A stretch of DNA of 64,000 nucleotides from Bradyrhizobium sp. WBAH42 (lineage in GTDB: Bacteria > Pseudomonadota > Alphaproteobacteria > Rhizobiales > Xanthobacteraceae). The notes below the pieces were generated by a model, which ran no database searches, was not told where the DNA came from, and saw nothing but the letters and a program-made list of their open reading frames with translations. Positions 11,694-21,686 of this stretch are shown here, piece by piece. The position numbers were made by a program, and so were the translations under genes. The stretch lies in assembly GCF_024585265.1 (NCBI RefSeq), contig NZ_CP036533.1, positions 5,589,001 through 5,653,000 of the forward strand, given 5' to 3'. Position 1 is the first letter of the stretch. The number at the start of each line of letters is the position of its first letter.

Positions 11694-13193
11694 TCAAAAC
11701 TCCACGCCGAGCGCATCGTAGATCCGCCGGTGCACGGCCGGCAGCGTCTCGGTCAGATCCTCTGCGATCAGGCCCGGCCCGGCTTCGCTTGCCGCCTCGC
11801 CATGCATCCAGACGCCGATGCTGGCGGCCTCGAACGCCGGCACGCCTTGCGCCAAGAGCCCCGCGATGATCCCGGACAGCACGTCGCCGGCGCCGGCCGT
11901 GGCGAGCCAGGGCGGCGCATTGGCGGCAATGGTGGCGCGGCCATCGGGCGCGGCGATCGTGGTGTCCGGCCCCTTCAGCAGCACGACGGCGCCGGAGCGC
12001 TCGGCGGCGGCGCGGACGCGCTCGAGCTTGGAGCGGCCGGGATGCTTGTTGCTGAGGTCGGAGAACAGGCGCGGAAACTCGCCTTCATGCGGGGTCAGCA
12101 CCACCGCATTGTCCTGCGAGGACTTGATCGACTCGAACAGGCGCTCGGGGGTTGCGGCAAAGCTGGTCAGCGCGTCCGCATCGAGCACCAGATGCCGCTG
12201 CGCGGCAAGCGCGGTATGGACGAAATCGCAAGTGCGTTCGCCGATGCCGGCACCGGGGCCGATGATGCAGGTGTTATAGCGCTTGTCGCCGAGCAGCTCG
12301 CCGAACTCGATCGCGCTGTCGACGGGGCGCACCATGACCGCGGTGAGCGCGCTCGCATTGATCGCGAGCGCATCGCGCGGGCTCGCCAGCGTCACGAGGC
12401 CCGCGCCCGCGCGCAGCGCGCCGCGCGCCGCGAGCCGTGCCGCGCCGGTCGCGGCCGCATCGCCCGAGACCGCGAGCACGTGCCCTCGCGCATATTTGTG
12501 GCCATCGATGCGCGGCACCGGAAACGCTGCGCCCCAGACATCGGGATCGTTTTCGAAAATCTGCGGCGCGATCTCGTCCAGCACCTGCGCATCGATGCCG
12601 ATGTCGGCAACGCGGACGCGGCCACAATGCACACGTCCCGGCAGCAGCAGGTGCGCCGGTTTCTTGCGGAAGAAGGTGACGGTCTCGGTGGCGTTCACCG
12701 CCACGCCCATCACGGCCGCGCTGGTGCCGTTGATGCCGCTCGGCAGGTCGACCGCGAGCACCGGGGCGCCGTTGGCGTTGATCGCCTCGATCATCTCCCG
12801 CGCCTCGCCATCCACGGTGCGGCTGAGGCCCGCACCGAACAGCGCATCGATGATCAGCGCAGGTCTGCCGATCGCCTGCGGGTTGAACGGCAGCACCGGA
12901 TGCTTCCAGCCGCGCGCGGCGGAGGCGGCATCGCCCTGGAGCTGGTCGCGCTCGCACATCAGGATCACCGAGACCTCGCGCCCCTGTGCGGCGAGCTCGG
13001 CGGCGGCGACGAAACCGTCCCCGCCATTATTGCCGGGGCCGGCCACGATCAGGATCGGCCCCTCCTCTGCCAATCCCTGGGCGGCCTCGGCGACCGCCTG
13101 GCCGGCGCTGAGCATCAGCTTGAAACCGGGCGTGCCGGCCGCGATGGCGAGCTGGTCGGCGCGCTGCATTTCGGCGTTGGTCAGAACTTCCAT
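11694..13193 (-). CDS. nnr: Bifunctional NAD(P)H-hydrate epimerase / ADP-dependent dehydratase
   Basis: A 499-residue two-domain repair enzyme that restores NADH and NADPH damaged by hydration. The N-terminal YjeF_N epimerase domain carries AGPGNNGGDGFVAA and the DALFGAGLSR segment; the C-terminal YjeF/carbohydrate-kinase domain carries TPHEGEFPRLF, the ADP-binding LLKGPDTTI and the TAGAGDVLSGIIAGLL motif. I took the ATG at 13193 (MEVLTNAEMQRAD), preceded by AGGAAGTGG, over an upstream ATG at 13268. It is divergent from glnB, so the 380-bp gap holds both promoters. Confidence 0.93.
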   Translation of the reverse strand: MEVLTNAEMQRADQLAIAAGTPGFKLMLSAGQAVAEAAQGLAEEGPILIVAGPGNNGGDGFVAAAELAAQGREVSVILMCERDQLQGDAASAARGWKHPVLPFNPQAIGRPALIIDALFGAGLSRTVDGEAREMIEAINANGAPVLAVDLPSGINGTSAAVMGVAVNATETVTFFRKKPAHLLLPGRVHCGRVRVADIGIDAQVLDEIAPQIFENDPDVWGAAFPVPRIDGHKYARGHVLAVSGDAAATGAARLAARGALRAGAGLVTLASPRDALAINASALTAVMVRPVDSAIEFGELLGDKRYNTCIIGPGAGIGERTCDFVHTALAAQRHLVLDADALTSFAATPERLFESIKSSQDNAVVLTPHEGEFPRLFSDLSNKHPGRSKLERVRAAAERSGAVVLLKGPDTTIAAPDGRATIAANAPPWLATAGAGDVLSGIIAGLLAQGVPAFEAASIGVWMHGEAASEAGPGLIAEDLTETLPAVHRRIYDALGVEF

Positions 13194-13384
13194 GCCACTT
13201 CCTAGTACAATCGCCTCTTGAACAGGCATCTTTAGCGCCGATCCGGCGGCGGGAACGTCGATCTGCACACATATTGAACCGTTTGCCTATTTCGTAGTCT
13301 TCGGTATTTTGTGCAGGTCGGCACACCACTCAGAGATGCTCGTTAAAAGGCTGATAACGCTCCGATAATCAGGGCATTTGCAAC

Positions 13385-13402
13385 TTGGCATAGACCCTGC
13401 TT
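13385..13402 (+). promoter_or_regulatory. Sigma-54 (RpoN) promoter of glnB
   Basis: The sequence TTGGCA-N8-TGCTTT places GG (13387-13388) and GC (13399-13400) exactly 12 bp apart, as required for the -24/-12 elements. It lies about 170 bp upstream of the glnB start. Nitrogen-controlled transcription of glnB from an RpoN/NtrC promoter is established knowledge for Bradyrhizobium japonicum, which supports the call. Confidence 0.8.
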
Positions 13403-13516
13403 TCGAGGAAGCCGCTTCGGTTCGTCGTGCTCACTGGCGTCTTCAAGGGTGTGGCTGGCCGTTGTTGCCGGACCGGTCAGGGATCCCGGCATAGAGAAGA
13501 CAAGATCGTGCGTTGA

Positions 13517-13912
<396 letters not shown>

Positions 13913-13955
13913 GCCGGGTGCTATCCCGCATTTTGCGACACTCTGACAAGAAATA

Positions 13956-13973
13956 AGGCTGCTTCGGCGGCCT
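13956..13973 (+). terminator. UUCG-tetraloop hairpin between glnB and glnA
   Basis: AGGCTGC and GCGGCCT form a 7-bp stem (one G-U) closed by the very stable UUCG loop, 44 bp after glnB and followed by GATTTCGTTT. It may partly terminate or process the glnB-glnA transcript so that the two genes are expressed at different levels. Confidence 0.5.
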
Positions 13974-14065
13974 GATTTCGTTTGTGCGGTCGCGCGCGAA
14001 CTCGCCAAAAGCGAGAACAATCTTGCTCACCTGGAAACCGACCCGCAGAGCCATAAGGGGTATGC

Positions 14066-15475
14066 ATGAAGACCGCCAAAGACGTCCTGAAATCGATCAA
14101 GGACAACGACGTGAAGTACGTCGACCTGCGCTTCACCGATCCGCGCGGCAAGTGGCAGCACGTCACGTTCGACGTCAGCATGATCGATGAAGACATCTTC
14201 GCCGAAGGGACGATGTTCGACGGCTCCTCGATCGCCGGCTGGAAGGCGATCAACGAGTCCGACATGTGCCTGATGCCCGATCCGGTGACCGCGACGATCG
14301 ATCCGTTCTTCGCCGAGACCACCATGGTCATCACCTGCGACGTGCTCGAGCCGACCACCGGCGAGCCCTACAATCGCGACCCCCGCGGCATCGCCAAGAA
14401 GGCCGAGGCGATGGTGAAGTCGATGGGCGTGGGCGACGCCGTGTTCGTCGGCCCCGAAGCGGAGTTCTTCGTGTTCGACGACGTGCGCTTCTCCTCCTCC
14501 CCCTACAACACCGGCTTCCGCCTCGACTCCTCGGAACTGCCGACCAACACCGACACGGAATATGAAGGCGGCAACCTCGGCCACCGCATCCGCACCAAGG
14601 CCGGCTACTTCCCCGTCCCGCCGCAGGACTCCGTGCAGGACATGCGCTCCGAGATGTTAGGGGCCATGGCCAAGATGGGCGTCAAGGTCGAGAAGCATCA
14701 CCACGAGGTCGCTTCCGCCCAGCACGAGCTCGGCATGAAGTTCGACACGCTGACGCTGATGGCCGACCACCTGCAGATCTACAAATACTGCATCCATCAG
14801 GTCGCCCACATCTACGGCAAGACCGCCACCTTCATGCCGAAGCCGGTCTACGGCGACAACGGCTCGGGCATGCACGTGCACCAGTCGATCTGGAAGGACG
14901 GCAAGCCGGTGTTCGCCGGCAACAAGTATGCCGACCTGTCGGAGACCTGCCTCCACTATATCGGCGGCATCATCAAGCACGCCAAGGCGATCAACGCCTT
15001 CACCAACCCGTCGACCAATTCGTACAAGCGTCTGGTCCCGGGCTATGAGGCCCCCGTGCTGCTCGCCTATTCCGCGCGCAACCGCTCGGCCTCCTGCCGC
15101 ATCCCCTACACCGCTTCGCCCAAGGCCAAGCGCGTCGAGGTCCGCTTCCCCGATCCGCTCGCCAATCCCTATCTCGGCTTCGCCGCGATGCTGATGGCCG
15201 GCCTCGACGGCATCAAGAACAAGATCGATCCGGGTCCGGCGATGGACAAGGACCTCTACGATCTGCCGAAGGAAGAGCTGAAGCAGATCCCGACGGTGTG
15301 CGGCTCGCTTCGCGAGGCGCTCGAAAACCTCGACAAGGACCGCGCCTTCCTCAAGGCCGGCGGCGTGTTCGACGACGACTTCATCGACGCCTATATCGAG
15401 CTGAAGATGACCGAGGTCGAGCGCTTCGAGATGACCCCGCACCCGATCGAGTTCGACATGTACTATTCGGGCTGA
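14066..15475 (+). CDS. glnA: Glutamine synthetase type I
   Basis: A 469-residue GSI enzyme forming glutamine from glutamate, ammonia and ATP, as a cytoplasmic dodecamer. Visible motifs are the N-terminal [18 protein letters not shown], metal ligands in [10 protein letters not shown], the ATP-site [18 protein letters not shown], the glutamate-binding [17 protein letters not shown], and the adenylylation site [10 protein letters not shown] with Tyr398. This makes it a GlnE-regulated enzyme, in keeping with glnB upstream. The ATG at 14066 follows AAGGGGTATGC, giving the standard [25 protein letters not shown] start split across the domain. Confidence 0.98.
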   Translation: MKTAKDVLKSIKDNDVKYVDLRFTDPRGKWQHVTFDVSMIDEDIFAEGTMFDGSSIAGWKAINESDMCLMPDPVTATIDPFFAETTMVITCDVLEPTTGEPYNRDPRGIAKKAEAMVKSMGVGDAVFVGPEAEFFVFDDVRFSSSPYNTGFRLDSSELPTNTDTEYEGGNLGHRIRTKAGYFPVPPQDSVQDMRSEMLGAMAKMGVKVEKHHHEVASAQHELGMKFDTLTLMADHLQIYKYCIHQVAHIYGKTATFMPKPVYGDNGSGMHVHQSIWKDGKPVFAGNKYADLSETCLHYIGGIIKHAKAINAFTNPSTNSYKRLVPGYEAPVLLAYSARNRSASCRIPYTASPKAKRVEVRFPDPLANPYLGFAAMLMAGLDGIKNKIDPGPAMDKDLYDLPKEELKQIPTVCGSLREALENLDKDRAFLKAGGVFDDDFIDAYIELKMTEVERFEMTPHPIEFDMYYSG

Positions 15476-15500
15476 GCGGCCCGAACCATCCGCGACAAGC

Positions 15501-15530
15501 AAAAGGCGCTTCCGGAAGGAGGCGCCTTTT
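15501..15530 (+). terminator. Rho-independent terminator of glnA
   Basis: Arms AAAAGGCGC and GCGCCTTTT, with an inner TTCC/GGAA pairing, lie 26 bp beyond the glnA stop and end in TTTTCGTTT. Confidence 0.85.
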
Positions 15531-15566
15531 CGTTTGCAACTGTAAGATCGTCCGCCCGCCTGCGGC

Positions 15567-16530
15567 TCACTTGCGCATGCGAATATCGGACGGGGACGCA
15601 CCGTAAGCACGCCGAAAGCTGCGGTTGAAGTACGAGATGTCGTTGAACCCTGACTGGTGTGCGATTTCGCTGATCGAGCGGCCTGCAAGGCTTGGCCGTC
15701 AGCATCTTGTAGGCAGAGGCCAGACGCTGGTTGAGGACGAACTCCGTAAAGCTCGTGCCTTCGGCTTCGAAGAGCCTGCGGACGTAGGACTTCGAGATGC
15801 CCTGCTTGGCTGCGACGGAATCCAGGCTCAAGCCAGGATTACCGAACTGGGCGCGAATGTGGGTCTTGATGCTCCGCATTCGGGCGGCTGCAACGCCGCG
15901 CATGTTCGCCAGCTCGACGGCATCCGGAGTCGCGCCCAGGACCAGGGCGCCGAGATCGATCATGTGGTTCACAACCGCCCGCCGCATGGCGGCGTTCGCA
16001 AGCGTCTGTCTCTCATTGACGATGCCGAGATAATCCAGAAACAGCGAAAGCGCGGGATTGCCTCTGTCGAGTGGTCTGCCGATCGCGTCGTCGAAATTCC
16101 TGACCAAGGGCGCAATCAGGGCGCGGCTGATCCGCCAGGTGACGACACGCCTCGTCGTGGGATTGGTTGCCGTCCCCGGCAATCCATTCGTTGTCAAAAC
16201 CGCCTCCCCGGGGCCGAGGCACGTCTCGTGACCATTTTGATTGTGGATCGCCGTACCATCGAGGTTGAACACGAGCACGGGATCGTCGTTGTCGATCATC
16301 GCTTCGGTGTGCCGACAGAAAATCGGAGAAGCGGTCGCGGCCGCGACGGACATTCCAGGCAACGCACGCAGCTTCATGTCGATCTGAAGCGCCGTATCGG
16401 GCAACGGCTCGATTTCCAGCTTGAGAATTTCGCGGCCGTAGATCTGGTGAAATGCTTCGGTCCTCTCGCGATCGGCAAATGCGGAGCTGGACAGCTCCAG
16501 CGCAATCAATTCGTCGCCAGTATCCAACAC
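15567..16530 (-). pseudogene. AraC-family regulator disrupted by a frameshift
   Basis: The frame from 16530 encodes an AraC/XylS regulator of the AraC-binding-like plus HTH_18 type: an N-terminal sensor half, then the first helix-turn-helix (SLDSVAAKQGISKSYVRRLFEAEG). After MLTAKP near 15690 the frame goes wrong. A different frame then continues the expected second HTH, AGRSISEIAHQSGFNDISYF and RSFRRAYGASPSDIRMRK, ending in a TGA at 15567-15569. The whole span is 964 nt, one more than a multiple of three, so a single inserted base (or two lost) explains it. Without correction the product ends in unrelated residues antisense to the glnA terminator and cannot bind DNA normally. A sequencing error is possible. 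Confidence 0.8.
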
Positions 16531-16834
16531 ACCTCTCCATAAAAGTGAGATTGCCCGGCGCTCTTTTGTCGCAGGAAACTGGCGGCGTTCAAAGGCCTTT
16601 CATTGCAAGGTCCAACTCGGATCACACGCCACTTCAACTGCGGCTCGATACGACGTTGGCGCTGGACCAGCGCGCCGGCTGATGTGGCAATGCGATCACA
16701 GGTGATGGCAATCGCCAGATTTGTGGTGATCCGTCCAAGTAGGTGTGGCGCGTGCCCCAAGCCGAAGCAGCGCCGCTCCCAGTATAGCTACCTGACGTCG
16801 CTTTCGAATACGCGCGCCGGTTGCAGGGGGCTCA
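16531..16834. other. Intergenic region with no recognisable gene
   Basis: This 304-bp gap separates the divergent araC-like gene and the double-barrel outer-membrane gene and must contain both promoters. Short open frames here have no protein-like composition. I saw no strong palindrome. Confidence 0.5.
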
Positions 16835-18316
16835 ATGGCAATCACGGGAAGATTTCTTTCGACCGCTGCGTTCGGTCTTGCACTGACGCAGGCGGCCTCA
16901 GCCGCGGATCTGCCCGTCAAGGCAGTTGCGCTTGCGCCAGCCGCTGTCGACTGGAGCGGCGTCTATGTCGGCGTGCATGCCGGCTATGGTGGCGGCATGA
17001 AGGACTGGTGTAACGTGTTTGGACCGAACAATGATTATGCCGCGAGCGGCTTCCTCGCGGGCGGACAGATCGGCATCAACAAGCAGATCGCAAGTCTGGT
17101 TTTCGGTCTTGAGCTGGACGGGTCATGGGCCAATATCCGCGGCTCTCAGAACATGCGCGTTGAAGAGCCGTTCTTCATCGATACGACCGCCACGGTCACA
17201 TCGAGGATCGAGGCATTGGCAACGGCGGCGGGCCGCGTCGGCTTGGCGGCCGACCGCTGGCTGGTGTTCGCAAAGGGTGGCATCGCCGGCACGTGGGAAA
17301 AGCACAGTAGCAATGCAGCGAGCAACGACTTCTTCGCCGGCACCGCGTCATCGAGCTTCAGCGGGAATGAATACCGTTGGGCACCGATGATCGGCCTTGG
17401 CGCCGAATATGCATTGGAGGGGAATTGGTCGGTCAAAGCCGAATACGACTACTTGCATTTCGGCACGCGGTCGGTGCGGATGAGCGGTAGCTCCACAGCT
17501 CTCCCGACTCCTTTCTCGGTTGATGTACCGATCACGCAGGATTCCATCCATCTGATCAAGGTGGGCGCGAACTACCGAATTGCTGATCCTGCGGTCGATC
17601 CCAAATATCCGCCCGTCAGGGCGGTGCCCGGCACGAACTGGACCGGCGGCTTTGTCGGCGTGCAGGGTGGCTATGGCTTTGGTCGCGAGTGGCGGAGCCA
17701 AGCTCCCGCACCCCTGCCGGGCAGTGGCAGTTTTGATGTCAGCGGATGGCTTGGAGGCTTTGACGGCGGCGTCAACGTTCAGTCCGGCGTGTTTGTGCTC
17801 GGCGTGGAAGGCGAATGGATGTGGACGGGTATCAAGGGCAGCCGATCCTCCACGTTCCCGTTGGGCGGATCGATGGTAACGTCCGGTCTGAACACCTCGA
17901 CCGACTGGCTTGCGATCGCCAGCGGCCGCGCCGGCTTTGTCGTCGGCGATCGCCTGCTTGTCTATGGCAAGGCTGGTCTTGCGCTCGCCAATGAAAACCA
18001 CGCAATGAATGGCGTAGAAGTCTTTGGAGCCCTCAGCGAATCTCTCGCAGCCAGCGGCAAGGCCCTACACTCAGGCGCCGTGATCGGAACCGGGCTTGAA
18101 TATGCATTGGCGGGCAATTGGTCGGTCAAAGGCGAGTACAACTACATCCGCATGCTCAACCAGCAGACGAGTCAGAGCGGCACTTACAGTCAGCCCCTGT
18201 GGGCCCCGGCAGCGGCCGCGGTCAACAGCGCGATCACGCAGGATCTGCAGCTGTTCAAGCTAGGCGTGAACTATCACTTCAATCCGCTGCCCGGAGCCAT
18301 CACCGCACGCTACTGA
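16835..18316 (+). CDS. Outer-membrane protein with two tandem Omp25/31-type beta-barrel domains
   Basis: A 493-residue exported protein with a signal peptide cleaved near AASA-ADLPVKA. It holds two copies of the small OMP_b-brl barrel. Copy 1 (about residues 38-250) runs from DWSGVYVGVHAGYGGG to IKVGANYRI; copy 2 (about 268-493) runs from NWTGGFVGVQGGYGFG to FKLGVNYHF. Each contains matching landmarks: GLELDGSW/GVEGEWMW, GRVGLAADRWLVFAKGG/GRAGFVVGDRLLVYGKAG, and LEYALAGNWSVKGEYNY/AEYALEGNWSVKAEYDY. Usual family members carry a single barrel of about 200-280 residues. It is probably a porin-like or adhesin-like surface protein; the function is unknown. Confidence 0.88.
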   Translation: MAITGRFLSTAAFGLALTQAASAADLPVKAVALAPAAVDWSGVYVGVHAGYGGGMKDWCNVFGPNNDYAASGFLAGGQIGINKQIASLVFGLELDGSWANIRGSQNMRVEEPFFIDTTATVTSRIEALATAAGRVGLAADRWLVFAKGGIAGTWEKHSSNAASNDFFAGTASSSFSGNEYRWAPMIGLGAEYALEGNWSVKAEYDYLHFGTRSVRMSGSSTALPTPFSVDVPITQDSIHLIKVGANYRIADPAVDPKYPPVRAVPGTNWTGGFVGVQGGYGFGREWRSQAPAPLPGSGSFDVSGWLGGFDGGVNVQSGVFVLGVEGEWMWTGIKGSRSSTFPLGGSMVTSGLNTSTDWLAIASGRAGFVVGDRLLVYGKAGLALANENHAMNGVEVFGALSESLAASGKALHSGAVIGTGLEYALAGNWSVKGEYNYIRMLNQQTSQSGTYSQPLWAPAAAAVNSAITQDLQLFKLGVNYHFNPLPGAITARY

Positions 18317-18342
18317 CCCGATGACCGGGCTTCGATGCGGCC

Positions 18343-18438
18343 GTCAGCTTTCGTTCTGCGTCTGACTCCAATTCGTTCTCGAAGAACAAATCAGAGCCGC
18401 AAAAATCGCATCGGAGCAATTCCTACCGATTGGTTTAT
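18343..18438 (+). repeat. 96-bp direct repeat, copy 1
   Basis: It begins GTCAGCTTTCGTTCTGCGTC and ends CCGATTGGTTTAT. It matches the copy at 21687-21782 at about 86 of 96 positions, in the same orientation. It contains the inverted repeat GTTCT-CGA-AGAAC. It follows the outer-membrane gene directly. Confidence 0.88.
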
Positions 18439-18623
18439 TCGGATCGAGATTTGGAATGCGCACGCCACTTGTCCGGAAAGTTGACGCCGATCTCGGTCAC
18501 CATGGGCGCCCATTTCACCAGCGTCGCGTTGTCGAAGGCGATCTTCACGCCGTCACCGGAGAGCGACCTCGGCGCTCCGGCCTTCTTGCCGAAGCGGATC
18601 GTCACGGTGCAGCCGTCCCGCAA
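18435..18623 (-). pseudogene. Possible gene remnant, 62 residues
   Basis: A frame ending at 18435 reads MRDGCTVTIRFGKKAG... SGDGVKIAFDNATLVKWAPM and has protein-like composition, with alternating hydrophobic residues and few rare amino acids. Upstream, in another frame, GREVLIASASRPA reads equally well. This suggests the C-terminal end of a gene that has been truncated and frameshifted next to the repeat. I do not recognise the family. It could also be chance coding in high-GC sequence. Confidence 0.3.
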
Positions 18624-18668
18624 AGGCCGGCCTCGACGCGCTCGCGATCAGCACCTCGCGGCCTTCCG

Positions 18669-19430
18669 TTACGGGTTGTTAGGTCGCGGCATCAAATGGT
18701 CGAGCAGGCCGGTGGGGAGCGGAAACACCACTGTCGACGAGCGTTCACCGGCGATGTCGTGCAGAGCCGCGAAGTAACGCAGCTGCATTGCCTGAGGCTC
18801 CTGCGCCAGTATCCGGCCGGCTTCGACGAGCTTTTCGGCGGCCTGCTGCTCGCCCATCGCATTGATCACCTTGGCCCGCCGCAGGCGCTCCGCCTCGGCC
18901 TGTTTGGCAATCGCGCGAACCATGGTTTCGTTGATATCGACGTCCTTGATCTCTATGCCGGTGACCTTGATGCCCCAGACGTCGGTCTGCTTGTCGAGAA
19001 TCTCCTGGATATCGGCGTTCAACCTGTCGCGCTCGGCAAGCATCTCGTCGAGCTCGTGCTTGCCGAGCACCGAACGCAACGTGGTCTGGGCGAGCTGGCT
19101 GGTCGCCGCCATGTAGTCACCGACCTTGATGATGGCGCGCTCGGGGTCGACGATGCGGAAGTACAGGACGGCGTTGACCTTGACGGAGACGTTGTCGCGC
19201 GAAATTACGTCCTGCGGCGGCACCACCTGCACCATCACCCGCAGATCGACCTTGACGAGTTGCTGCACGATCGGGACGAGCAGGATGAGGCCTGGGCCCT
19301 TCACACCGGTAAAGCGGCCGAGCGTGAAGACGACGCCGCGCTCGTACTCGCGCAGGATTCGAATAGCCTGGGATAGAAACACGATGACAAGCAGCGCAAG
19401 CGCCGCATACGTCAGATATTCCAGCATCAT
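18669..19430 (-). CDS. Slipin (SPFH/band-7/stomatin family) membrane protein
   Basis: A 253-residue stomatin-like protein with an N-terminal hydrophobic segment ([19 protein letters not shown]) and the SPFH domain signatures [30 protein letters not shown] and [20 protein letters not shown]. The C-terminal part is helical ([24 protein letters not shown]). Such proteins oligomerise in membrane microdomains and are usually encoded with an NfeD partner. Here the start codon overlaps the nfeD stop by 4 bp, so the two are one transcriptional unit with nfeD first. Confidence 0.95.
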   Translation of the reverse strand: MMLEYLTYAALALLVIVFLSQAIRILREYERGVVFTLGRFTGVKGPGLILLVPIVQQLVKVDLRVMVQVVPPQDVISRDNVSVKVNAVLYFRIVDPERAIIKVGDYMAATSQLAQTTLRSVLGKHELDEMLAERDRLNADIQEILDKQTDVWGIKVTGIEIKDVDINETMVRAIAKQAEAERLRRAKVINAMGEQQAAEKLVEAGRILAQEPQAMQLRYFAALHDIAGERSSTVVFPLPTGLLDHLMPRPNNP

Positions 19431-20800
19431 GATGGACCTCCCTCGCCTGTCCGGGCGGGTGTGCGGCGTATCAGCAGCGTCAGGTCGACGACATTGGCGA
19501 CCTCCACCGTCTCTCCGGGCTTGAAGGTTTCGGCGCCGCGCGCCTGCCAGCGCTCACCATGGGCGAAGACATGGCCTTCGTTCCCGTTCCAGTCGAGAAC
19601 CTCGGCGGGCAAGCCGCGCATGGCCTGCGCGCCGACCAGCGCAGGAGCTTTGCGGACGCGCCGCAGCGAACCAAGCACGACCAGAGCAAAGCCGCTGAAC
19701 ACGACCGCAGTGACACCGATCACCCACCACGACAATTGGTATCCAGGCGCCTCGCTCCTGAACAGCATCATTGCTCCGAGCACGAAGGCGATGATCCCGC
19801 CGAAGCCGACCACCACGGTCGGGTTGAAGGCTTCGACGGTGAGAAGCACGAGTCCCACCAGCATCAGGGCGAGGCCGGCATAGTTGATCGGCAGCAAATT
19901 GAGCGCATAGAGGCCGATCAGCAGGCAGATCGCGCCGACGACTCCCGGGGCGACGGCTCCGGGAGACATGAACTCGAAGATCAGGCCGTAGATGCCGACC
20001 ATCAGCAGAATGAACGCCACGTTGGGGTCGGTGATGACCGCCAGGAACCGGGATATCCGTCCGGGCTCGACCGCTTCGACGACAGCATCCTTGGTTGCGA
20101 GGCGTTGCGTCCTGCCGCCTGCGAGCTCCACCACGCGGCCATCAACCTGCCGCAGCAATTCAGCCTGATCGCGCGCGACGAGATCAATGGCATGTGCCTC
20201 CAGCGCGCCGTTGGCAGAGAGTGTTGCAGCCTCGCGGACCGCCTTCTCTGCCCAGTCCACATTGCGGTTGCGCAGCTCGGCGAGGCTTCGGATGAAGGCG
20301 ACGGCATCGTTCGTGGCCTTCGCCGTCATCGCGTCCTTCGGCTCATGCTTCTTGTCTTTGCCATCCTTGTCGGGTGTGCCGCTCGGCAGGCCCGGAAGCG
20401 GCCCGCCAATCTGGACCGGCGTCGCCGCACCGATGTTGGTGCCTGGTGCCATCGCCGCGATGTGGGTCGCATAAAGGATATAGGTCCCCGCACTCGCCGC
20501 GTGGGCGCCGGAGGGAGCGACGTAGCCAATGACAGGGACGGGCGAGGCGAGCACATCCGCGATGATCTCGCGCATGCTGGAATTGAGCCCGCCGGGCGTG
20601 TTCATCCTCAGAAGCACGACCTCGGCGCGCCGTTCGCTCGCGCTGGCCAAGGCCTCCCGCACGTAGCTGGCTGACGCCGGGCCAATCGCCCCGTCGATCG
20701 AGACAACGAGGGCTACGCGCTTGCTCTCCTCCGCTGAGCTGGGAAGGAGGCAGCAGATCAAAGCCACGACGGTGATCGCCGCAACGAGGGCCGCCTTCAT
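19427..20800 (-). CDS. NfeD-family membrane serine protease
   Basis: A 457-residue long-form NfeD protein. After a signal peptide ([25 protein letters not shown]) comes a ClpP-like Ser protease domain, with the nucleophile region [25 protein letters not shown]. Several transmembrane segments follow (from [21 protein letters not shown]), then the C-terminal OB-fold NfeD domain ([20 protein letters not shown] type). Archaeal homologues (1510-N) cleave stomatin C-termini, so it may process the slipin encoded next. The ATG at 20800 gives a clean signal peptide; 11 further residues upstream are possible but unlikely. Confidence 0.93.
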   Translation of the reverse strand: MKAALVAAITVVALICCLLPSSAEESKRVALVVSIDGAIGPASASYVREALASASERRAEVVLLRMNTPGGLNSSMREIIADVLASPVPVIGYVAPSGAHAASAGTYILYATHIAAMAPGTNIGAATPVQIGGPLPGLPSGTPDKDGKDKKHEPKDAMTAKATNDAVAFIRSLAELRNRNVDWAEKAVREAATLSANGALEAHAIDLVARDQAELLRQVDGRVVELAGGRTQRLATKDAVVEAVEPGRISRFLAVITDPNVAFILLMVGIYGLIFEFMSPGAVAPGVVGAICLLIGLYALNLLPINYAGLALMLVGLVLLTVEAFNPTVVVGFGGIIAFVLGAMMLFRSEAPGYQLSWWVIGVTAVVFSGFALVVLGSLRRVRKAPALVGAQAMRGLPAEVLDWNGNEGHVFAHGERWQARGAETFKPGETVEVANVVDLTLLIRRTPARTGEGGPS

Positions 20801-20845
20801 GGTCTGCACGGCACGGGCTCCCTTGCAGAGCATATGGTATTCTTC

Positions 20846-21574
20846 TCATGAAACCTCAATGCTGCGCATGGAGATCAACGTTCCGATTGTGCAACGCAAT
20901 GGGAATGCCCATGCAGGATTGCCGACGCGCTCGCGGCGCGGCTCTATCCACTTTCTGCCTGGCCTAGCAGCGGCTTCAACCATTCGCGCGTCAGGCCCAA
21001 TGTCGTCTTCCGTGATCGAATGCCCCGTCGGCAGCACGTGATGCGCTACGTCGGCGCCCATGTGCGCCAGCCGTTGTGCCAGACCAGCCCCGTCGCCGCG
21101 CAGCCGCCGCTCGTCATTGTCACCATCGACCAGGAGAGCCGGGACGCGCGAGAGGCGCGTGTCTGGAGCGACCGCGAACGGCGACAGCGGCCTGAAAAGA
21201 ACGGCACCGGAGAGACAGCGAGGATAGAGCATGAGCAGCGCAGCGGCCATGATGGCGCCGTTCGAAAAGCCGATCGCGACCGGCGGCCTCGGGAAGCGAT
21301 AGTTCTTCCCGATCCGGACCACCTCGCCGGCCAGCACATCGGCTCGGGCAAGTAGATCGCGTTCATCGATCGAGCGATCCTCGAACCGGCGAAAGAAAGC
21401 GAAGCCGGCCTCCCAGGGCACGGCGCCTCGAAGCGCGACGGCCATCGAGCCCGGGGCGAGCCGCCCAGCCAGCGGCACCATGTCCAGCTCCGTGCCGCTC
21501 GAACCGTGAAGCATCAGCAACGGGGTGTGATCCGGAGCGGCACCCTTGATGAAACAATGGTCATGAGCCGACAA
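20846..21574 (-). CDS. Alpha/beta hydrolase, phospholipase/carboxylesterase type
   Basis: A 242-residue alpha/beta hydrolase with an oxyanion strand LLMLHGSSGTE, nucleophile motif GFSNGA, acid residue in LLVDGDNDE and a histidine in LPTGHSITEDD. It resembles the dienelactone/phospholipase-carboxylesterase group acting on small esters; the substrate is unknown. I favour a TTG start at 21574, 8 nt behind GGTGAGGA, because the frame continues upstream into the 96-bp repeat at 21687-21782. It lies 45 bp upstream of nfeD on the same strand and may be co-transcribed with nfeD and slipin. Confidence 0.75.
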   Translation of the reverse strand: MSAHDHCFIKGAAPDHTPLLMLHGSSGTELDMVPLAGRLAPGSMAVALRGAVPWEAGFAFFRRFEDRSIDERDLLARADVLAGEVVRIGKNYRFPRPPVAIGFSNGAIMAAALLMLYPRCLSGAVLFRPLSPFAVAPDTRLSRVPALLVDGDNDERRLRGDGAGLAQRLAHMGADVAHHVLPTGHSITEDDIGPDARMVEAAARPGRKWIEPRRERVGNPAWAFPLRCTIGTLISMRSIEVS

Positions 21575-21686
21575 TGGCAATTCCTCACCTTCAACCGCGC
21601 AACTAAGATGGGATCTACCTCCACTATACCACGTCGCCGTGAAAGCCTTCTGCAGCTCGCAAGGCTTTCCGCAAGCCGATACTGAT

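Noticed and set aside
11658..13205. 515-codon open frame opposite the NAD(P)HX repair gene
   Set aside because: Arg/Ala/His-rich mirror frame. The minus-strand gene has complete catalytic motifs.
13311..13324. NtrC binding site GTGC-N6-GCAC upstream of glnB
   Set aside because: The half-sites are in the opposite order to the usual GCAC...GTGC arrangement, so it is only a chance-level palindrome.
16506..16760. 84-residue frame in the gap upstream of the outer-membrane gene
   Set aside because: No ribosome site, no family resemblance, and it overlaps the start of the araC-like gene.
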